Source: Polytrichum commune | Lineage: Eukaryota; Streptophyta; Polytrichopsida; Polytrichales; Polytrichaceae | Direction of reading: 5' to 3' | Assembly (NCBI GenBank): GCA_950295325.1 | Contig: OX485809.1 | Span: 3,660,001-3,724,000 of the forward strand | DNA length: 64,000 bases | In this document: positions 1-11,626 of the stretch, piece after piece | Layout of the letters: every line of letters begins with the position of its first letter | Numbering within the stretch: position 1 is the first letter of the stretch | Notes under the pieces: model-generated | Database searches by the model: none | What the model was told of the DNA's origin: nothing | What the model saw: the letters and a program-made list of their open reading frames with translations, nothing else | Position numbers and translations under genes: made by a program

Positions 1-288
1 TTCAACTATTCAAAGGAGTTTGTTGTCATTATTTCGTGAGTAGGGAAATTCTCCTTGTTTAGGCCTTAAAGGTGGTAGGGGCTTAATGTACGACATGTAT
101 TTGAGCCTAAATCTAATATAACATTGAAATATTCAACTGGTTCGAACAGGTAGTGCACCTAAAGAATAAGTTAATTGTAAGTAGGGTCACTTTTGACACC
201 ATGAGCTCCAAATGGACATATGTAGCTCAAGTACATGTTTTGGTGTATAGAGAGGCCCAGATTTAGAGAGGTGTATAGAGGGGCATAG

Positions 289-662
289 AAGATGCGGGTT
301 TTATTTGGTTAATTTTCCTTATTCTCCATCTTCTATTGATCAGATTTAAGTGTTCAAATTTGTGTTGCATTAGCAAATGTATGATGAAACATCAACAAAA
401 AATCAGATTGAAACTCGGACCTCTTATGACTTAGTTATGGTTATCGGAAGTGCATGTTTTGTAATTCCTTAACTGAATACATGTGTCCTCCCAACTGTGC
501 TCATAATTGAGTCTGGAGTAGTTAATAAAATTTGAAGGCGTAGTCCAATCTCCTCTAAACATGTGTCTTTGTGTTGTTTGTTCTTTGATCCTCACCTACC
601 CAGACACCAATCAAATACAGGTATGTGATTAAGAAAAGTAACCAAATAACACCTGCATACCG
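289..662 (-). mobile_element. MITE family A, copy 1
   Basis: About 370 bp, degenerate left end (GATGCGGGTTTTATTTGGTT) and right end TAACACCTGCATACC, which are inverted versions of the A terminus AAGGTATGTGGGTGTTATTT. The interior matches the other A copies (GTGTCTTTGTG, GATCCTCACCTACC). It lies in sequence upstream of the first visible FOLT exon, so in an intron. The terminus resembles Tourist/PIF-Harbinger ends, but I could not fix a target duplication. Confidence 0.6.
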
Positions 663-768
663 TAGACGCTTAAGAGTTAACCCTTGTATTGTTGGCATAG
701 GGTCCTCTATGGAGATGCATTCATGTCAGGCGTTGTGTTGTTGCACTCTGACATACTTAAGTTGGCAG

Positions 769-3700
769 GGATTACGTGGGCTTTATGCAGGTCTGTTTCC
801 AGCCGTGTTGGGGTCAAGTTTGTCGTGGGGGCTCTACTTCTTTCTGTAAGAGCGATTCAGTGTTTGACAATTAAATTTATTCATAATTTCTCAAAAATAT
901 GAAAATCAACTCCTGTCTTCATTTCACAGACCCTTCTAAAGGTTTCTATTCCTTGACAGCTGTTTTCTTTCCTGCTTGAACATGGGTAAGTACGCTAATT
1001 GTCCTATTAAGGTATGCGGGTGTCATTTGGTCACTTTTCTCAATGGGATACCTATATTTGATTGGTTTGTGGTTAGGTGAGGATCAAAGAACAAACACCA
1101 TAAAGACACATGTTTAGAAGAGATTGGGCTTTGACTTTCAAATTGTATTGACTACTCCACACTCATTTATGAGCACGATTGGGAGGACATATGCATTCAA
1201 CCACTATCATGTGCTTCCAATAACCATGACTAAATCTGTGGAGCTCCAATTGTCAGTCTGATTTTAGTTGATGTTTCATCCTAGGTTTGCTAACGCAACA
1301 CAAATTAAGATGTAAATCGGATCAATAGAAGATGGAGAACATGAAAAATCAACCAACTAACACCCACAAACTTTAGTGTGGGCCATGTCAATTTTCAAAC
1401 CATGCCAAAACTCTAATTTAATATAAATTGTGGGCCACATTAAATGTTATTGTAGGGAATTCACTTGGGTGACTATTTTATTTAATATTACTTTTGTCAT
1501 TGAACTGATATTCCATGAAGACTTAGGTAAAGACCCTGGGTCTTGGACCCACATTAATTTTCCCACCCCAAATAGGACAATTAAGTGTACATCTGTGCAC
1601 TTAAGCAAAAATTGGTTTGTTTCTGCTGTGCAGCTGTAGGCTATGTTTGTAACCTAAAAATGAGTCTTTTTCTTTGGAGACAGAATAAGCTGATTCTTTT
1701 CCTTGGCTGTTGCATTGATGGGTTGCAGGTACAGCAACATTAAAGAACGGAATCGGCGTTACTTTGGACACGAGCTTGGACCTGTTCTACACCTCTTGTC
1801 AGCAGCAGAAGCAGGATCCTTTGTAAGTTTTTTAAAGGTCTAAGCTTTTTCTCCAGGGACGTTGTTAATGCAAGAATTTAAAACTTTAAAGACCAATTAT
1901 GTAAGGGAATCCTCTTAATTATTATATGCATTATCATAAGAAGAAACACATATTGTTCCAATTTAATAACAATGCTTTCAAATGCAGTGGGATCCCATTA
2001 CTTTTATTTACTGAATACGTTACATTGATTTTTTGGTGTTCTGCAAGGTGGCTGTGCTCACAAACCCTGTCTGGTTAATAAAAACACGCCTCCAGCTTCA
2101 AGCTCCTGGTCTTGGAGGACGAACACCATACTCTGGCTTTTCTGGTTTGTACTCTGTATCATGAGTGACATTTACAAAATTTTGTATCTGTATATAAAGT
2201 CTAATTTCAAATTTTTATGGTTGATGAGCAATATTTAAGAACTGTAAGAAAGGTCTAAACCATATAGGTGAATGCATGGTATGAATAAATTAAAATCAAT
2301 AATTGTATTAAAGAACCTACGCATGGGTATCACAATTGTAAAATCAGTCTAATATTAATTTTTGGTGGGTATGTCAAGGTGAGAGAATCTTTGCATATCC
2401 AAGTTATTATTTGGGTCACTACCATTCTGAACCATATTGATACTACGACAATTTTTCCTAGGTATGAAGGTTATTACATGGTATATAGACCCGAATGGTA
2501 TCAAAAACAAAAAACATCCTCAAATGTCCATACCCTACTTGTATCTAAGAATGTGAATCCTCAATATAGATACCAGAATGTTATAATTAAAAGGAAAATA
2601 TCAGACCAACACTGGTTGATTCCCTCACAAAAGAATGTTTCTAGGGCAGTTCCCTTTTCACAGCTGGAAGTAGACAACTGTCAGGTGGCAAAATGGGGAT
2701 TGATTTTGTCCTTCTGGGCATACCTACCGCAAAACTTCTTTCATCTACCATATTGAATACTGGACAGCACCACGGGCCAATCATGTAGGTTGTTCAGAAT
2801 GTTCATAGTACATAATTTGTTGAGAAGACGCCTCAATATTTAGTGCCACTTTACACTATGGCCAAGGGCTGTGACCACGAAATTGTGATGGCCCTTAACA
2901 CTCATGTGAAGGCCATACCATGGAAGAATTGAACTTGAATTTTCTCCAGTCATGGGCCTTGAAGTGTAGTGTAGACAGATATGCAACTGGGGCTCTTAAC
3001 CAAATTCTGTTTCATTATGAAACTATTCCTGTGGGTCCTTCTGCTCAAACTTCCTTGGTCCCTTAGGCCCTCAAGCTCTAGTGTAAAGTGCCCCTTAGAA
3101 ACAACAAATTTTCTTTGAACTTCTACATTAATTCAGTTTTTTGGGTTCTTGAGATGATATCATAGTATGGATTCTTATCATTGACAATTTGCCACTATTT
3201 TGATACTTTTTGTCATAACAGCGATCACTGATGTTTTTAATTTTGGTTATACAGATGCCTTGCGTAGCATTCTAAGAGAGGAAGGAGTTCGTGGTCTATA
3301 CAAAGGGCTCGGCCCAGGTCTTATTCTTGTAAGAGTCTAACTTTTTTATTTAGTCCCAAAGCCACAAATTGACATGAAGTTAAAACTGAGGCTTGCTGAA
3401 ATTCAGGTCTTTTTATCAGGTTTCCAGGTTTCAATTGAGGTTACAATACACTTAGTCATACACTTAGTTCGTCAAAAAGATTTTAATCATGTTGTGAATG
3501 AATTGTATAATCCTAGTAACCAATGCTTTTTGCCCCATAGTAAAGCAAGAGAGGACTGTAATGCCTTTAGATAATAGAGTTATCCCTCAAATCAACAGGA
3601 ATTTTCATCGGGAGTTGGTGTCCTCCAATTTTCCATTGTTGGTTTGAATACAAATCAATATTATCTTTCCACTTGTACTGCATGCTCGGAGGTAATCTTT

Positions 3701-6700
3701 GAATTTGAATGAAGGCTGACCTATTTCATTTCATTGAGGTCCAAACTTATTTTAGCACCTCTTGTTATGCCAAATTGAGTTCGACCCTTAAATGAACCGA
3801 TTTAGAATATTCCCCCTTCAAACCACCACATTATCTCCAAGCATGCACTGAAAACTTACCAAACATGGAAGTGTTGTAGGAAAACCACCAACTTCCAACC
3901 AAAAGTCGTGCTAAGTTAAAGGGTAACTCTAATGGGCCATTATTGGAGTTAATGTTATATGCAATAATCTTGGAATACATCAATTACAGATATGTGAATT
4001 ATTTTGACAAATTAGGTTTCACATGGAGCACTTCAGTTCATGGCATATGAGGAGGGCAGGAAATTTGCAATCTCCTATCGCTCCCAAAAACTTGCTGGTC
4101 AGGAAACCTCCATGGATAGGGAGCAACTGCTGGTAATGTTTGAAAGTCCAGACTCAAATTTTGCATTCTTGTATACATTTTGTGTGAACCTTGGTAAGAA
4201 TTCCAGGATTTCCTTCTGTAAATATGATTAAAGATCAATTGATACTTGGAACCTTACCTTTGTATGCTTTTCTGCACCCTATTTTGATAGACATCCCAAG
4301 ATTTTGCAGTCTTAGGAGCATCCTCAAAGCTTTTTGCTGTGATGGCTACATATCCCTACCAGGTACAAAATATCCATAAACCCACAATAGTTGTCAGTGA
4401 GAAATGTTATGACTGATCAAATACTAGGTTATGATAAGGTTTGTGGGTGTTCTTCGGTTTGTTTTTCATGTTCTCCAACTTCTACCCATTAGATTTACAA
4501 ACCAAATCGTGTTGCATCAAAAATTCTGTTGCATTAACACATCCACAATGAAGCATTGGTAAAAGATTGGATAGAATATCGGACTTCCTGTGATTTAGAT
4601 ATGGTTATCAGAAGTGTTTGTTAGTTGATTCCTTGACTGAATACATACTGTAGGTCCTCCCAATTGTGTTCACTATTGGGTGAGGAGTAGTCAACAAAAA
4701 ATTGAAGATGTTGTCCAATGTCTTTTTGACATGTGTCTTTGTGGTGTTTGTCCTTTGATCCTCACTTAACCACATACCAATCAAATATAGGTGTCTGATT
4801 AAGAAAAGTAACCAAATGACTCACACATACCTTACTCTGTAAAATTACGATTTTTCCCTGCCAATCACTTCAGCCCTGATTTTTAGATTTCATACTTAAG
4901 AGTTTGCTCATGGTTAGTAAGCTTTGGACCTGCGCGGGGTACAGTAAAAGTTATCCTTTTTAATATAAATTTTTCTGTGTGTTGGTGCATGACGAATTTC
5001 TGTGTTTTTACTTGGTGTTTGTTCGTGAAGTTCATCATACCCAACTTGTTAGGTTGCAAACATTGAGTTGGTAGGAAGACACCACACTTATATATCTCAT
5101 TTTGTGTGGATCACTGGCCATCCAATGAGCATTATACTAAATATTGTTGCCAAAAAATTTCTTTTTAGTACCACCTTTTCTCACCAATGTGTAATGCCAT
5201 GGGCCACATGATTTACCCATGAGATTACACTGTTGTGGGTCAGATTATTAACATAAAAAGTAGTTCCTTCTGTGACAGCCTTTGGTATCTTTTAACAACA
5301 CAAACACGTGAATTTTAAAAAGTTCATTCATTAATGTGGCCCATGACAAATATGTGGCTCATTAATTTAAGCCCATGCTTAATCAGATACAAGGTAGACG
5401 TGCCTAATTTGGTTACTTATCTAAATTAGACATCTATTTCTGAGTGGCATGTGATCAGGTGTGGCTCCAAGAATGGATACCAAAAAGACACGTGTAGTAA
5501 AGAGATTGGACTACACGCTGAAACCAAAATAACCATTTTTGGTTCAATAGCGAACATAATTAGGGGGACTTATACGACCATTTAATTAGCACAAGAATCC
5601 TCACTTTTATAATGAGTTAACATATTCGTATGAGCTCTGAAAATTACGAAGAAATTGGCTATGGCTTCATTTTGGATTTGCGAATCCTTTCATACTCATG
5701 ACATGTTTCATATCCCAGGAGAAGTGAGACAGTCAGATAAAGTAGCCATTTAAGACCCATCTACCTTGTATTGAAGCTGACGTATATGCATGGGTGTTCT
5801 GTTTGATGGCAGGTTGTTCGCTCAAGGCTTCAGGTATTTTAACTTCTAGCAACTTAAAGTTCACCAGTGTCGGTTGCTAGCTTTCAAACATTCAGGTGTT
5901 CTTTTGGACGCTTCAATGAATATTAGGGTCATGTGGGCTTCTGCTGATGGTTTTAACGTTTTAACTGTACTAAATCTCTAATATGCAAGCTCAAAAAGTA
6001 TCTGGCCAACAAGGGTTGTGATTTGAGCCATCAAAAGGTGACCCAGCAATTGTTACCCGATTTCTCAAGAGTGGCTATTGAGTCATCTTGATGTGCACTC
6101 TGGAGGACAAAGTAGTCGGACTTTTTAAGTAGTAAACAAATATTTCCCAGGGTGGGGAGAGGGTCCTATTTCATTTGATCTTTAGTTTTAGCTTGAAAAT
6201 TGACGGATGGGTTGATATTTATATTTAAGCTTGAATTTCTTGAACCTAATATATGACAGCTGTGTCATGCACAACCAGCAACGACCAAGCAAGGATGGTG
6301 TTAGTCAATACCGAAATAGTTGGCACACATTCAAAGAGACCATGAGGTTAGTCTTCTTTGACCCAGTGCCACCCCCAAAGGCTGAAATATTGAAGGTTAA
6401 GTCTTTTGTTTGAAGCCCAAACTTTTCTTGAAGGTGGATCAAGGGTAGGTTTCTAAACTCGTGTCATCACAATCTTCTGAGCCTAATTTATTACGTGAAA
6501 AATATCACATTCCATTATCTCAATTAATGTTGTGGTAGTTACATTACTGTGTTATTCTCCGTTATTTTGTGCCAATAAGATCGATACACGTTACATGATA
6601 AATATATTACACACCACCCTTCGCAAAGTTAATATTCATGAATATTTTGTGACGAACCTCATGGAGATTTTTTCATTTTTGGCAGGTATGAAGGCTTCCG

Positions 6701-6803
6701 CGGTCTATATAAGGGGATTGTTCCAAATCTATTACGTGTTGTACCATCGTCATCAATAACATTCCTGGTCTATGAATCAGTACTGAAGCTCTTGCATCCA
6801 TGA
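769..6803 (+). CDS. FOLT1: Mitochondrial carrier family protein, folate transporter (FOLT) type; 5' partial
   Basis: Nine exons join in phase: 769-845, 1729-1822, 2048-2144, 3255-3328, 4016-4132, 4291-4362, 5813-5833, 6279-6346, 6686-6803 (TGA 6801-6803), giving 245 residues. The first visible exon opens in carrier repeat 1 ([20 protein letters not shown]), so about 60 N-terminal residues lie left of the window. Repeat 2 carries the signature [11 protein letters not shown] and repeat 3 carries [11 protein letters not shown]; each repeat also has the G-RGLYKG motif. A Trp or Gln in place of the acidic signature residue is typical of the FOLT/SLC25A32/NAD-carrier branch of six-helix inner-membrane carriers. 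The plant FOLT proteins I recall are plastid-envelope folate carriers of about 308 residues. The protein ends [11 protein letters not shown]. The 21-nt exon 5813-5833 encodes only VVRSRLQ. Introns hold MITEs of families A-E. The family is near certain; the folate substrate is inferred from overall similarity. Confidence 0.85.
1009..1373 (+). mobile_element. MITE family A, copy 2
   Basis: This is the clearest A copy: it starts AAGGTATGCGGGTGTCATTT and ends AACACCCACAAACTT, an imperfect inverted repeat of about 25 bp. Its interior reads GTGGTTAGGTGAGGATCAAA and is the reverse complement of copy 1, so copies 1 and 2 face each other across the exon at 769-845. Confidence 0.7.
2258..2617 (-). mobile_element. 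MITE family D, copy 1
   Basis: Shares long stretches with the copies near 16.4 kb and 48.1 kb (TAGGTGAATGCATGGTAT, GTGAGAGAATCTTTG, CTCAATATAGATACC). The right end CAGACCAACACTGGTT is the inverted counterpart of the AACCAATGTTGG end seen in copy 4. Lies in the FOLT intron between exons 2048-2144 and 3255-3328. Confidence 0.6.
2843..3098 (+). mobile_element. MITE family C, copy 1 (internally deleted)
   Basis: Left end GCCACTTTACACTATGGCCA and right end CTCTAGTGTAAAGTGCCCC form the family C terminal inverted repeat. It is about 255 bp, against about 490 bp for the copies at 31.7 kb and 37.4 kb, so it has an internal deletion. Lies in a FOLT intron. Confidence 0.7.
3655..3935 (+). mobile_element. 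Foldback family E, partial copy
   Basis: Shares TAGCACCTCTTGTTATGCC, CCAAGCATGCACTGAAAACT and the ATCTTTCCACTTGT segment with the copies at 36.3 kb and 56.1 kb. Only one arm is well preserved. Lies in a FOLT intron. Confidence 0.5.
4436..4833 (-). mobile_element. MITE family A, copy 3
   Basis: Starts AAGGTTTGTGGGTGTTCTTC and ends GACTCACACATACCTT, with the A-type interior in reverse orientation. It begins about 70 bp after the FOLT exon at 4291-4362. Confidence 0.7.
5391..5767 (+). mobile_element. MITE family B, copy 1
   Basis: Complete copy: left AAGGTAGACGTGCCTAATTT, right TTTAAGACCCATCTACCTT. Its right end lies 45 bp before the FOLT microexon at 5813-5833. Family B shares interior sequence with family A but has its own termini. 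Confidence 0.75.
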
Positions 6804-7202
6804 TCACATTGGTGCAGCTATTCTGTATTATGGAAGTATACTCTTCCGTGATACCCAATATTAAGGGTGAAAGAAAATAATTTGCATTTGCTCAAAAGAA
6901 TACCTGTAGTTCTTCCGCAGTTATACATATATGGTTCTTTCATATGTTTCCCACAAATTTGTTCTCCCAATCTGGTTGTATGCACTTTTGCAATTACCAT
7001 ACTGTCCACACTTGGTTTGCTAGTTTGAGAATATTCAATTACAGTATTCTATTGGCACATACCTCTCAATGTTTTAAGACGGGCGTTCCTAAATGGGAGC
7101 ACCAGAAGTGGAGAAAACAAAGCAACCTCGTATTGCTGTCTTATCAAAGGAGACATTGATTATATGTAGATGCTTGATGTATTAAAGTTAGTTGTCTGAA
7201 AT
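6804..7202. other. FOLT 3' flank
   Basis: Presumed 3' untranslated region and downstream sequence of the carrier gene. A possible poly(A) signal (AATAAT) occurs near 6877. No other gene seen. Confidence 0.4.
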
Positions 7203-8015
7203 AAGGCAGATGTGCCTAATGTCTGATCTTAAATGGACACCTATATTTGAGTGCTGTATGGGTGGGTATGAATCTAAGAATAGGAACTAAAAAGGCATGT
7301 AAGAAAGAAATAGGGAAAACAGTGAAGTTATGTGCTGATTCTGCCAGAAAGAGTGGCTTGAAGCTTGTGCAATATTTTTCAGAGGTGGTGTAGAGGAAAC
7401 AAGGAGGAATGCAAGTTGTTTCATAATCTTAGTCCATGTAAACCGCCTGACTTGTATAGTAGACTTACTTCCAGGCAAGAGGTAAGTAAGTCAAACCCCC
7501 TACTTGTATAGTAGAGTCTTCCTAATTTGAGAATCAAAGCATCCTACTATGCACACGAACGCACACAAAACGGTTAACTCAAGGCCACCCAAAAGTGATC
7601 GCAAGTGGTGTGAAACAACACCTACCTGGCCAATCACTACATCTCACCTATCATTGCATCTTTTTTGGGTCATCACTATTACAACTAGCCATTTTGGGTA
7701 CACACAAGAATCATTCTACCCCTAGTCTAGTGTACTAGTAGTGGTCATTCCCCAATTTCAATTTTTCTACCTTATTGAAAATAAATTGGACAATGTGCTC
7801 AAAACTTATTAACCATTATAAATGTAATAGTGAACATTACAAAGGAGGGGGAGGGGGAGGTGATGTATGATCATTTAATAACTTAGAAACTATTCACTTT
7901 GCCAATGGATAAAATATTCATACAAGCTCCGAAAATTATGAGAAAAGTGGCTATATGCATGATTTGGATTTGGAAATCATCTCACACTATATGCATGTTT
8001 CATATCTTACGAGAC
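7203..8015 (+). mobile_element. MITE family B, copy 2, interrupted
   Basis: The left part (7203-7300: AAGGCAGATGTGCCTAAT, then ACACCTATATTTGAGTG) and the right part (7792-8015: TGTGCTCAAAACTTATTA to ATGCATGTTTCATATCTTA) match consecutive segments of family B. About 490 bp of unrelated sequence separates them, so another insertion or rearrangement seems to have split the copy. Confidence 0.5.
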
Positions 8016-8289
8016 CCGCTTACCGTACTTTTACTTTGTCATGACGTTCATCCCTTGTCCATTTTGCCTTTTGCAAGTTATCTTTGGCCATGAGTTCCTA
8101 GATTGCACGAGCACTTCAACTGTCTAAAGCAACATGTTTCCATCACACATTGGGAGCCCTTGTTCACAATCCAAACCGCTACTTGATATGACGTTTCCTG
8201 TGAATGAACCACAAAGGTTAGTTCCAAATTTCCCCCAAAATTCTAGGTGTAAATTATTTGTCGGCTATGTGCGTGCTTTGAAGGATCCC

Positions 8290-8772
8290 AAAACTAGGAG
8301 GGGGGAAAGCTAGGAGGGCGTGTGACCATTGAATTCAAAATCCTCTTATTGGTGGAAAATAACAAGACCGTCCCCATTTCACTTGAAACTAGAGCTTGAG
8401 GGACCGTCAAAAGTTTGATTGTAAGAACAAACCTACATGGCATGCAATGGTCAATGTTGTGTGGTTTGCAGAGTTTTATGCATAGCCCACCTCGATGAGG
8501 TAGGTTCAACACTAAGTCGGGAGACAATGACAATCCAAAATCTCACATAGTGCTTAGTTTTAAATGATTTGTTGTGTAGTAAGAGCTCATAGCAATAGGA
8601 TGGTAATGAATTAGCCTATGGCTGTGAGCCCGGTCAAGTATGTCTTGACACTACTCTTGAAGGCCGGTGGTCACACAAAATTCCATTACAGTTGTCCATG
8701 GTGCAGCCTTCGAATGACTTTCAAAAGTCCTCAAAACTTTTTATGTTGGCAATCCTTGGCCATATTGTAATA
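8290..8772 (-). mobile_element. MITE family C, copy 2
   Basis: Reverse-oriented family C: contains GACCGTCCCCATTTCACTTG, ACTAGAGCTTGAGGGACC, and near the right end TCCTTGGCCATATTGTAAT. Length is close to the ~490 bp of fuller copies; the termini are eroded. Confidence 0.6.
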
Positions 8773-9979
8773 TGATCGTTCCAATAGGACCAGTTGGACA
8801 TAGCTTGAGCTCAAGCACTACATCGTTGGTCGAATGCTACTGTGAGTAGGAAACAGCGTGGCCCACTGTATTTTATGTGTGAGTTGAAAACCAGGGCGGC
8901 TTATGAATCAATAAACTAGTAATATTTAATTTTACACTAATGAATGTTGACATTTTTGGTATGATATTGATATCATATGTTTCAAGACACATTGTTTCAT
9001 GTTCATGTAACAAAAATCCATTCCTTCGATTCGAACAAATCATATTGTCAGCTCACAGTTTGCATGGTCATGAAAAATTACAAAATTGACCATAATCACT
9101 GTGGTATGTCTTAATTCTAGCGTCCCATAGTAACAAGTGTAAAAAGGTGCAAGAATTTCGACCCCTTACATGTGCCCAAAACGGTGGAGAGCTTCATCTC
9201 AAGTTGGTTCCACGTTACTTCATATCAATTTTCAAGTTCAAGCCCAAAATTGGACTTGTCCTCATCAGACTTGATCAAAATTCTACAAGTTCAAAGTTCA
9301 AGCTTCCAAAACTTGAACATCAAATGGGAGACCAACTTTTGACAATTCTAGCTTCACATTTTCATCAAGCACACATACTTAACCCTTAAAGGACATATGC
9401 TTTCCCGATACCACACCCAAAATATCTTTTAAATTTCATTTTAAGCATGATTAACCAATTAATTTACATAGACTCTATTCTAAAGAAGTATAGATCTTGT
9501 TAAGGTGCTCGATTTGGCATTCTAAAAACCCCATTTGGTGCAATGGAGTAAAAGTCTTGAACAAGATTCTCCCAAAACAATACCAAGCCCATGGGGCAGC
9601 ATTGTCCTTTAAGGATTAAACACTCATGTCATTCTCCTTTTTATCTTTGGCCCACCAAACTTGCAAGCTTAAGGTGGAAGTCAAGTTGTTGTGTGTGGCA
9701 ACCCCAAGTGTGTGCTCACATCGGGTGCACATTAATTTGGATGCCAAAAGGTGAGTTAAAGTGTTGACTAGACCTCCCATCCATCGGTTCCAAGTTCCCA
9801 ATGTCATGATAAAAAAGTGTTTTCGGTGCTCAAGGCCCACACGCTTTGTGGCACACACACATATTTGGAGCTCGGTGGGGACCCCATGTGTGTGTGTGTA
9901 AGCGTGCGTGCATGTCCGATGCATTGCGATAGCTATGGAGACGCGGCGACGCAACTTAGCACCAATGTGAGACCGTACT
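8773..9979. other. Intergenic, no gene recognised
   Basis: Unique-looking AT-rich sequence with a CA/GT-rich microsatellite patch at about 9848-9905. Short open frames here have neither splice context nor recognisable family motifs. Confidence 0.4.
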
Positions 9980-10600
9980 AAAGTAGACATGCCTAATTTG
10001 GTTACTTTTCTTAGTAAGACATCTATATTTGAGTGGTATGTGGCAATGAGCGGGGAGAACCGACCGTGGGTTACAGCTGAACTGGTTGAGTTTGAGAAAT
10101 AATTGGTGGAAGTTCAAGACTTTCTTCAAGAAAAATCCCAGTTGTTTTAGATGAACCTATGAAATCTACTTCAGAGAAACAATGACAAAAAAAAAGACAG
10201 CCGGAATGTCTCGATATGTAACCGGTTGGGCTCGGAAACACTAGGACTTCACCGATCTCGTCCAAAAACCTCCCCATGCACCGGTACATGGTCTGGTTAT
10301 CACGGCTCCAAGACGAGGTACCAGAAAGAGATGATGTGTTCAAAACGGATTGGACGATTGTGTGTTCAAAATATGTTAACCATTCTAGATTCAATAGTCG
10401 ACATAATCGAGGAAAATCTAAATGACCATTCAAATAGCACATGGAGTCTTCATCACTTTGGGAATGCATGAGCTCCAAAAATTACGAGGAAAGTGGCTTC
10501 GAGAGATTTGGATTCGCTAACCACCTTGTACTCATCGCATGCTTTGTACCCTAGGACAAGTGGGCTAGTCAGAAAAAAAATTTAAAAAAATGAATGAATG
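9980..10600 (+). mobile_element. MITE family B, copy 3, with internal insertion
   Basis: Left end AAAGTAGACATGCCTAATTT and B-type interior from about 10300 on (CGGCTCCAAGACGAGGTACC, AGTCGACATAATCGAGG, CCAAAAATTACGAGG). About 240 bp at roughly 10045-10300 has no counterpart in other B copies and is open on the minus strand; see findings. The right terminus is lost in an A-rich (GAAT)n stretch. Confidence 0.6.
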
Positions 10601-10660
10601 AATGAACAAGGGGGAAAAATGCCTTTTTAGACCCTTTCCGTCCTTACTAATGTAGCTCAA

Positions 10661-10693
10661 GGTTAGGTTAGGTTAGGTTAGGTTAGGTTAGGT
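10661..10693 (+). repeat. (GGTTA)n microsatellite
   Basis: About 6.6 perfect copies of GGTTA, the same unit as the arthropod-type TTAGG telomere repeat. It is followed by a degenerate GGCTT-type stretch. Read as a microsatellite. Confidence 0.9.
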
Positions 10694-10859
10694 CAGGTGG
10701 GCTTGGCTTGGCTTTGCTTGGTTTTTTCTAACTACTACCACATACTCATGTGCCAAAATTAATGCCCATGGCATTGGCCGGTTTTGAGGACCAATCATAG
10801 TTTGGATGGCTAAATCAACCTCGAACTTTGAGTCCCTAACTTAGACCTCGAAGTAAGGC

Positions 10860-11262
10860 AAGGCAAGGCAACCCTTACTCCTCGGTTACTACTTGTCTTT
10901 GTAGGGCCCGTACATTTGAGTGGTCGGGTGTGGCTCCAAGAACGGACACCAAATAGACATGTGTTCACAAGAGATCGTTCGATTGCGTGCTTCAAAAATG
11001 ATAATTCGAATAGTCAACATAATTTGGGAGGGGGCGCATATATGTATGAGCATGAGAATCTTCACTTTGATGATAGCTGATTGGGATTTTGGTATATGAT
11101 ATGACCTAACCTCCAAAAATGGTGAGGAAAGTTCAGCTGTGATGGTTTCGATTTGGATATGCTAACCATCTCAAATTTCATTGCATGGTTCATATCCTGG
11201 GGCAAGTAGGCTAGTCAAAAGAAGTAACCATTTCAACACCCACCAACCTTACGTCCTTGGTA
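10860..11262 (+). mobile_element. MITE family B, copy 4
   Basis: Degenerate left end but clear interior (GTGTGGCTCCAAGAACGGAC, ACACCAAATAGACATGTG, TCATATCCTGGGGCAAGTAG) and a right end ACCCACCAACCTTA. Lies in tandem 260 bp after copy 3. Confidence 0.6.
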
Positions 11263-11347
11263 AGATCACAAACACCCACCCGGTTCCCATTACAAATCGG
11301 TTCCGGAAAATCTCTTGGAAAATAGGTTGCTATTTTTTCCATGGTCC

Positions 11348-11446
11348 TTGGTTGCATCACAGTCAACCGTGATCGACATCACGCTATCGGGCTCACATTC
11401 ATGCCGGTACCTGGATACAAGCGTTATTTTTCTTTTCTTTTCTTTT
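11348..11446 (+). mobile_element. LINE 3' tail, solo fragment
   Basis: Shares CACATTCATGCCGGTACC and the preceding TTGCATCA...GTGATC context with the 3' end of the LINE fragment at 51.1-52.4 kb. Ends in a (TTTTC)n tail. Read as a severely 5'-truncated LINE insertion. Confidence 0.65.
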
Positions 11447-11601
11447 ACATGGTTCTTGGCAATAATGAGAGGGAGCCGATGACTTTTGGGAGTTATGTAA
11501 CACTATGAATGAAACCATCAATGTAAGTTTTATTGAGTGAAGTTGTGTATGTTTATAATGCTCAATAAGCAAATTGACCTTTGCTTATTAAAAAAGTCTA
11601 C

Positions 11602-11626
11602 TATATATATATATATATATATATAT
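11602..11626. repeat. (AT)n microsatellite
   Basis: About 12 perfect TA/AT dinucleotides. Confidence 0.9.

Noticed and set aside
2379-2756. 125-codon plus-strand frame
   Set aside because: Most of it is a family D MITE inside a FOLT intron; a related frame appears in the inverse orientation in another D copy at 16.1-16.45 kb, as expected of repeat DNA.
9616-9990. 124-codon minus-strand frame (CTHAYTHTHG...)
   Set aside because: The frame runs through a CA/GT microsatellite and the start of a MITE; composition follows the repeat.
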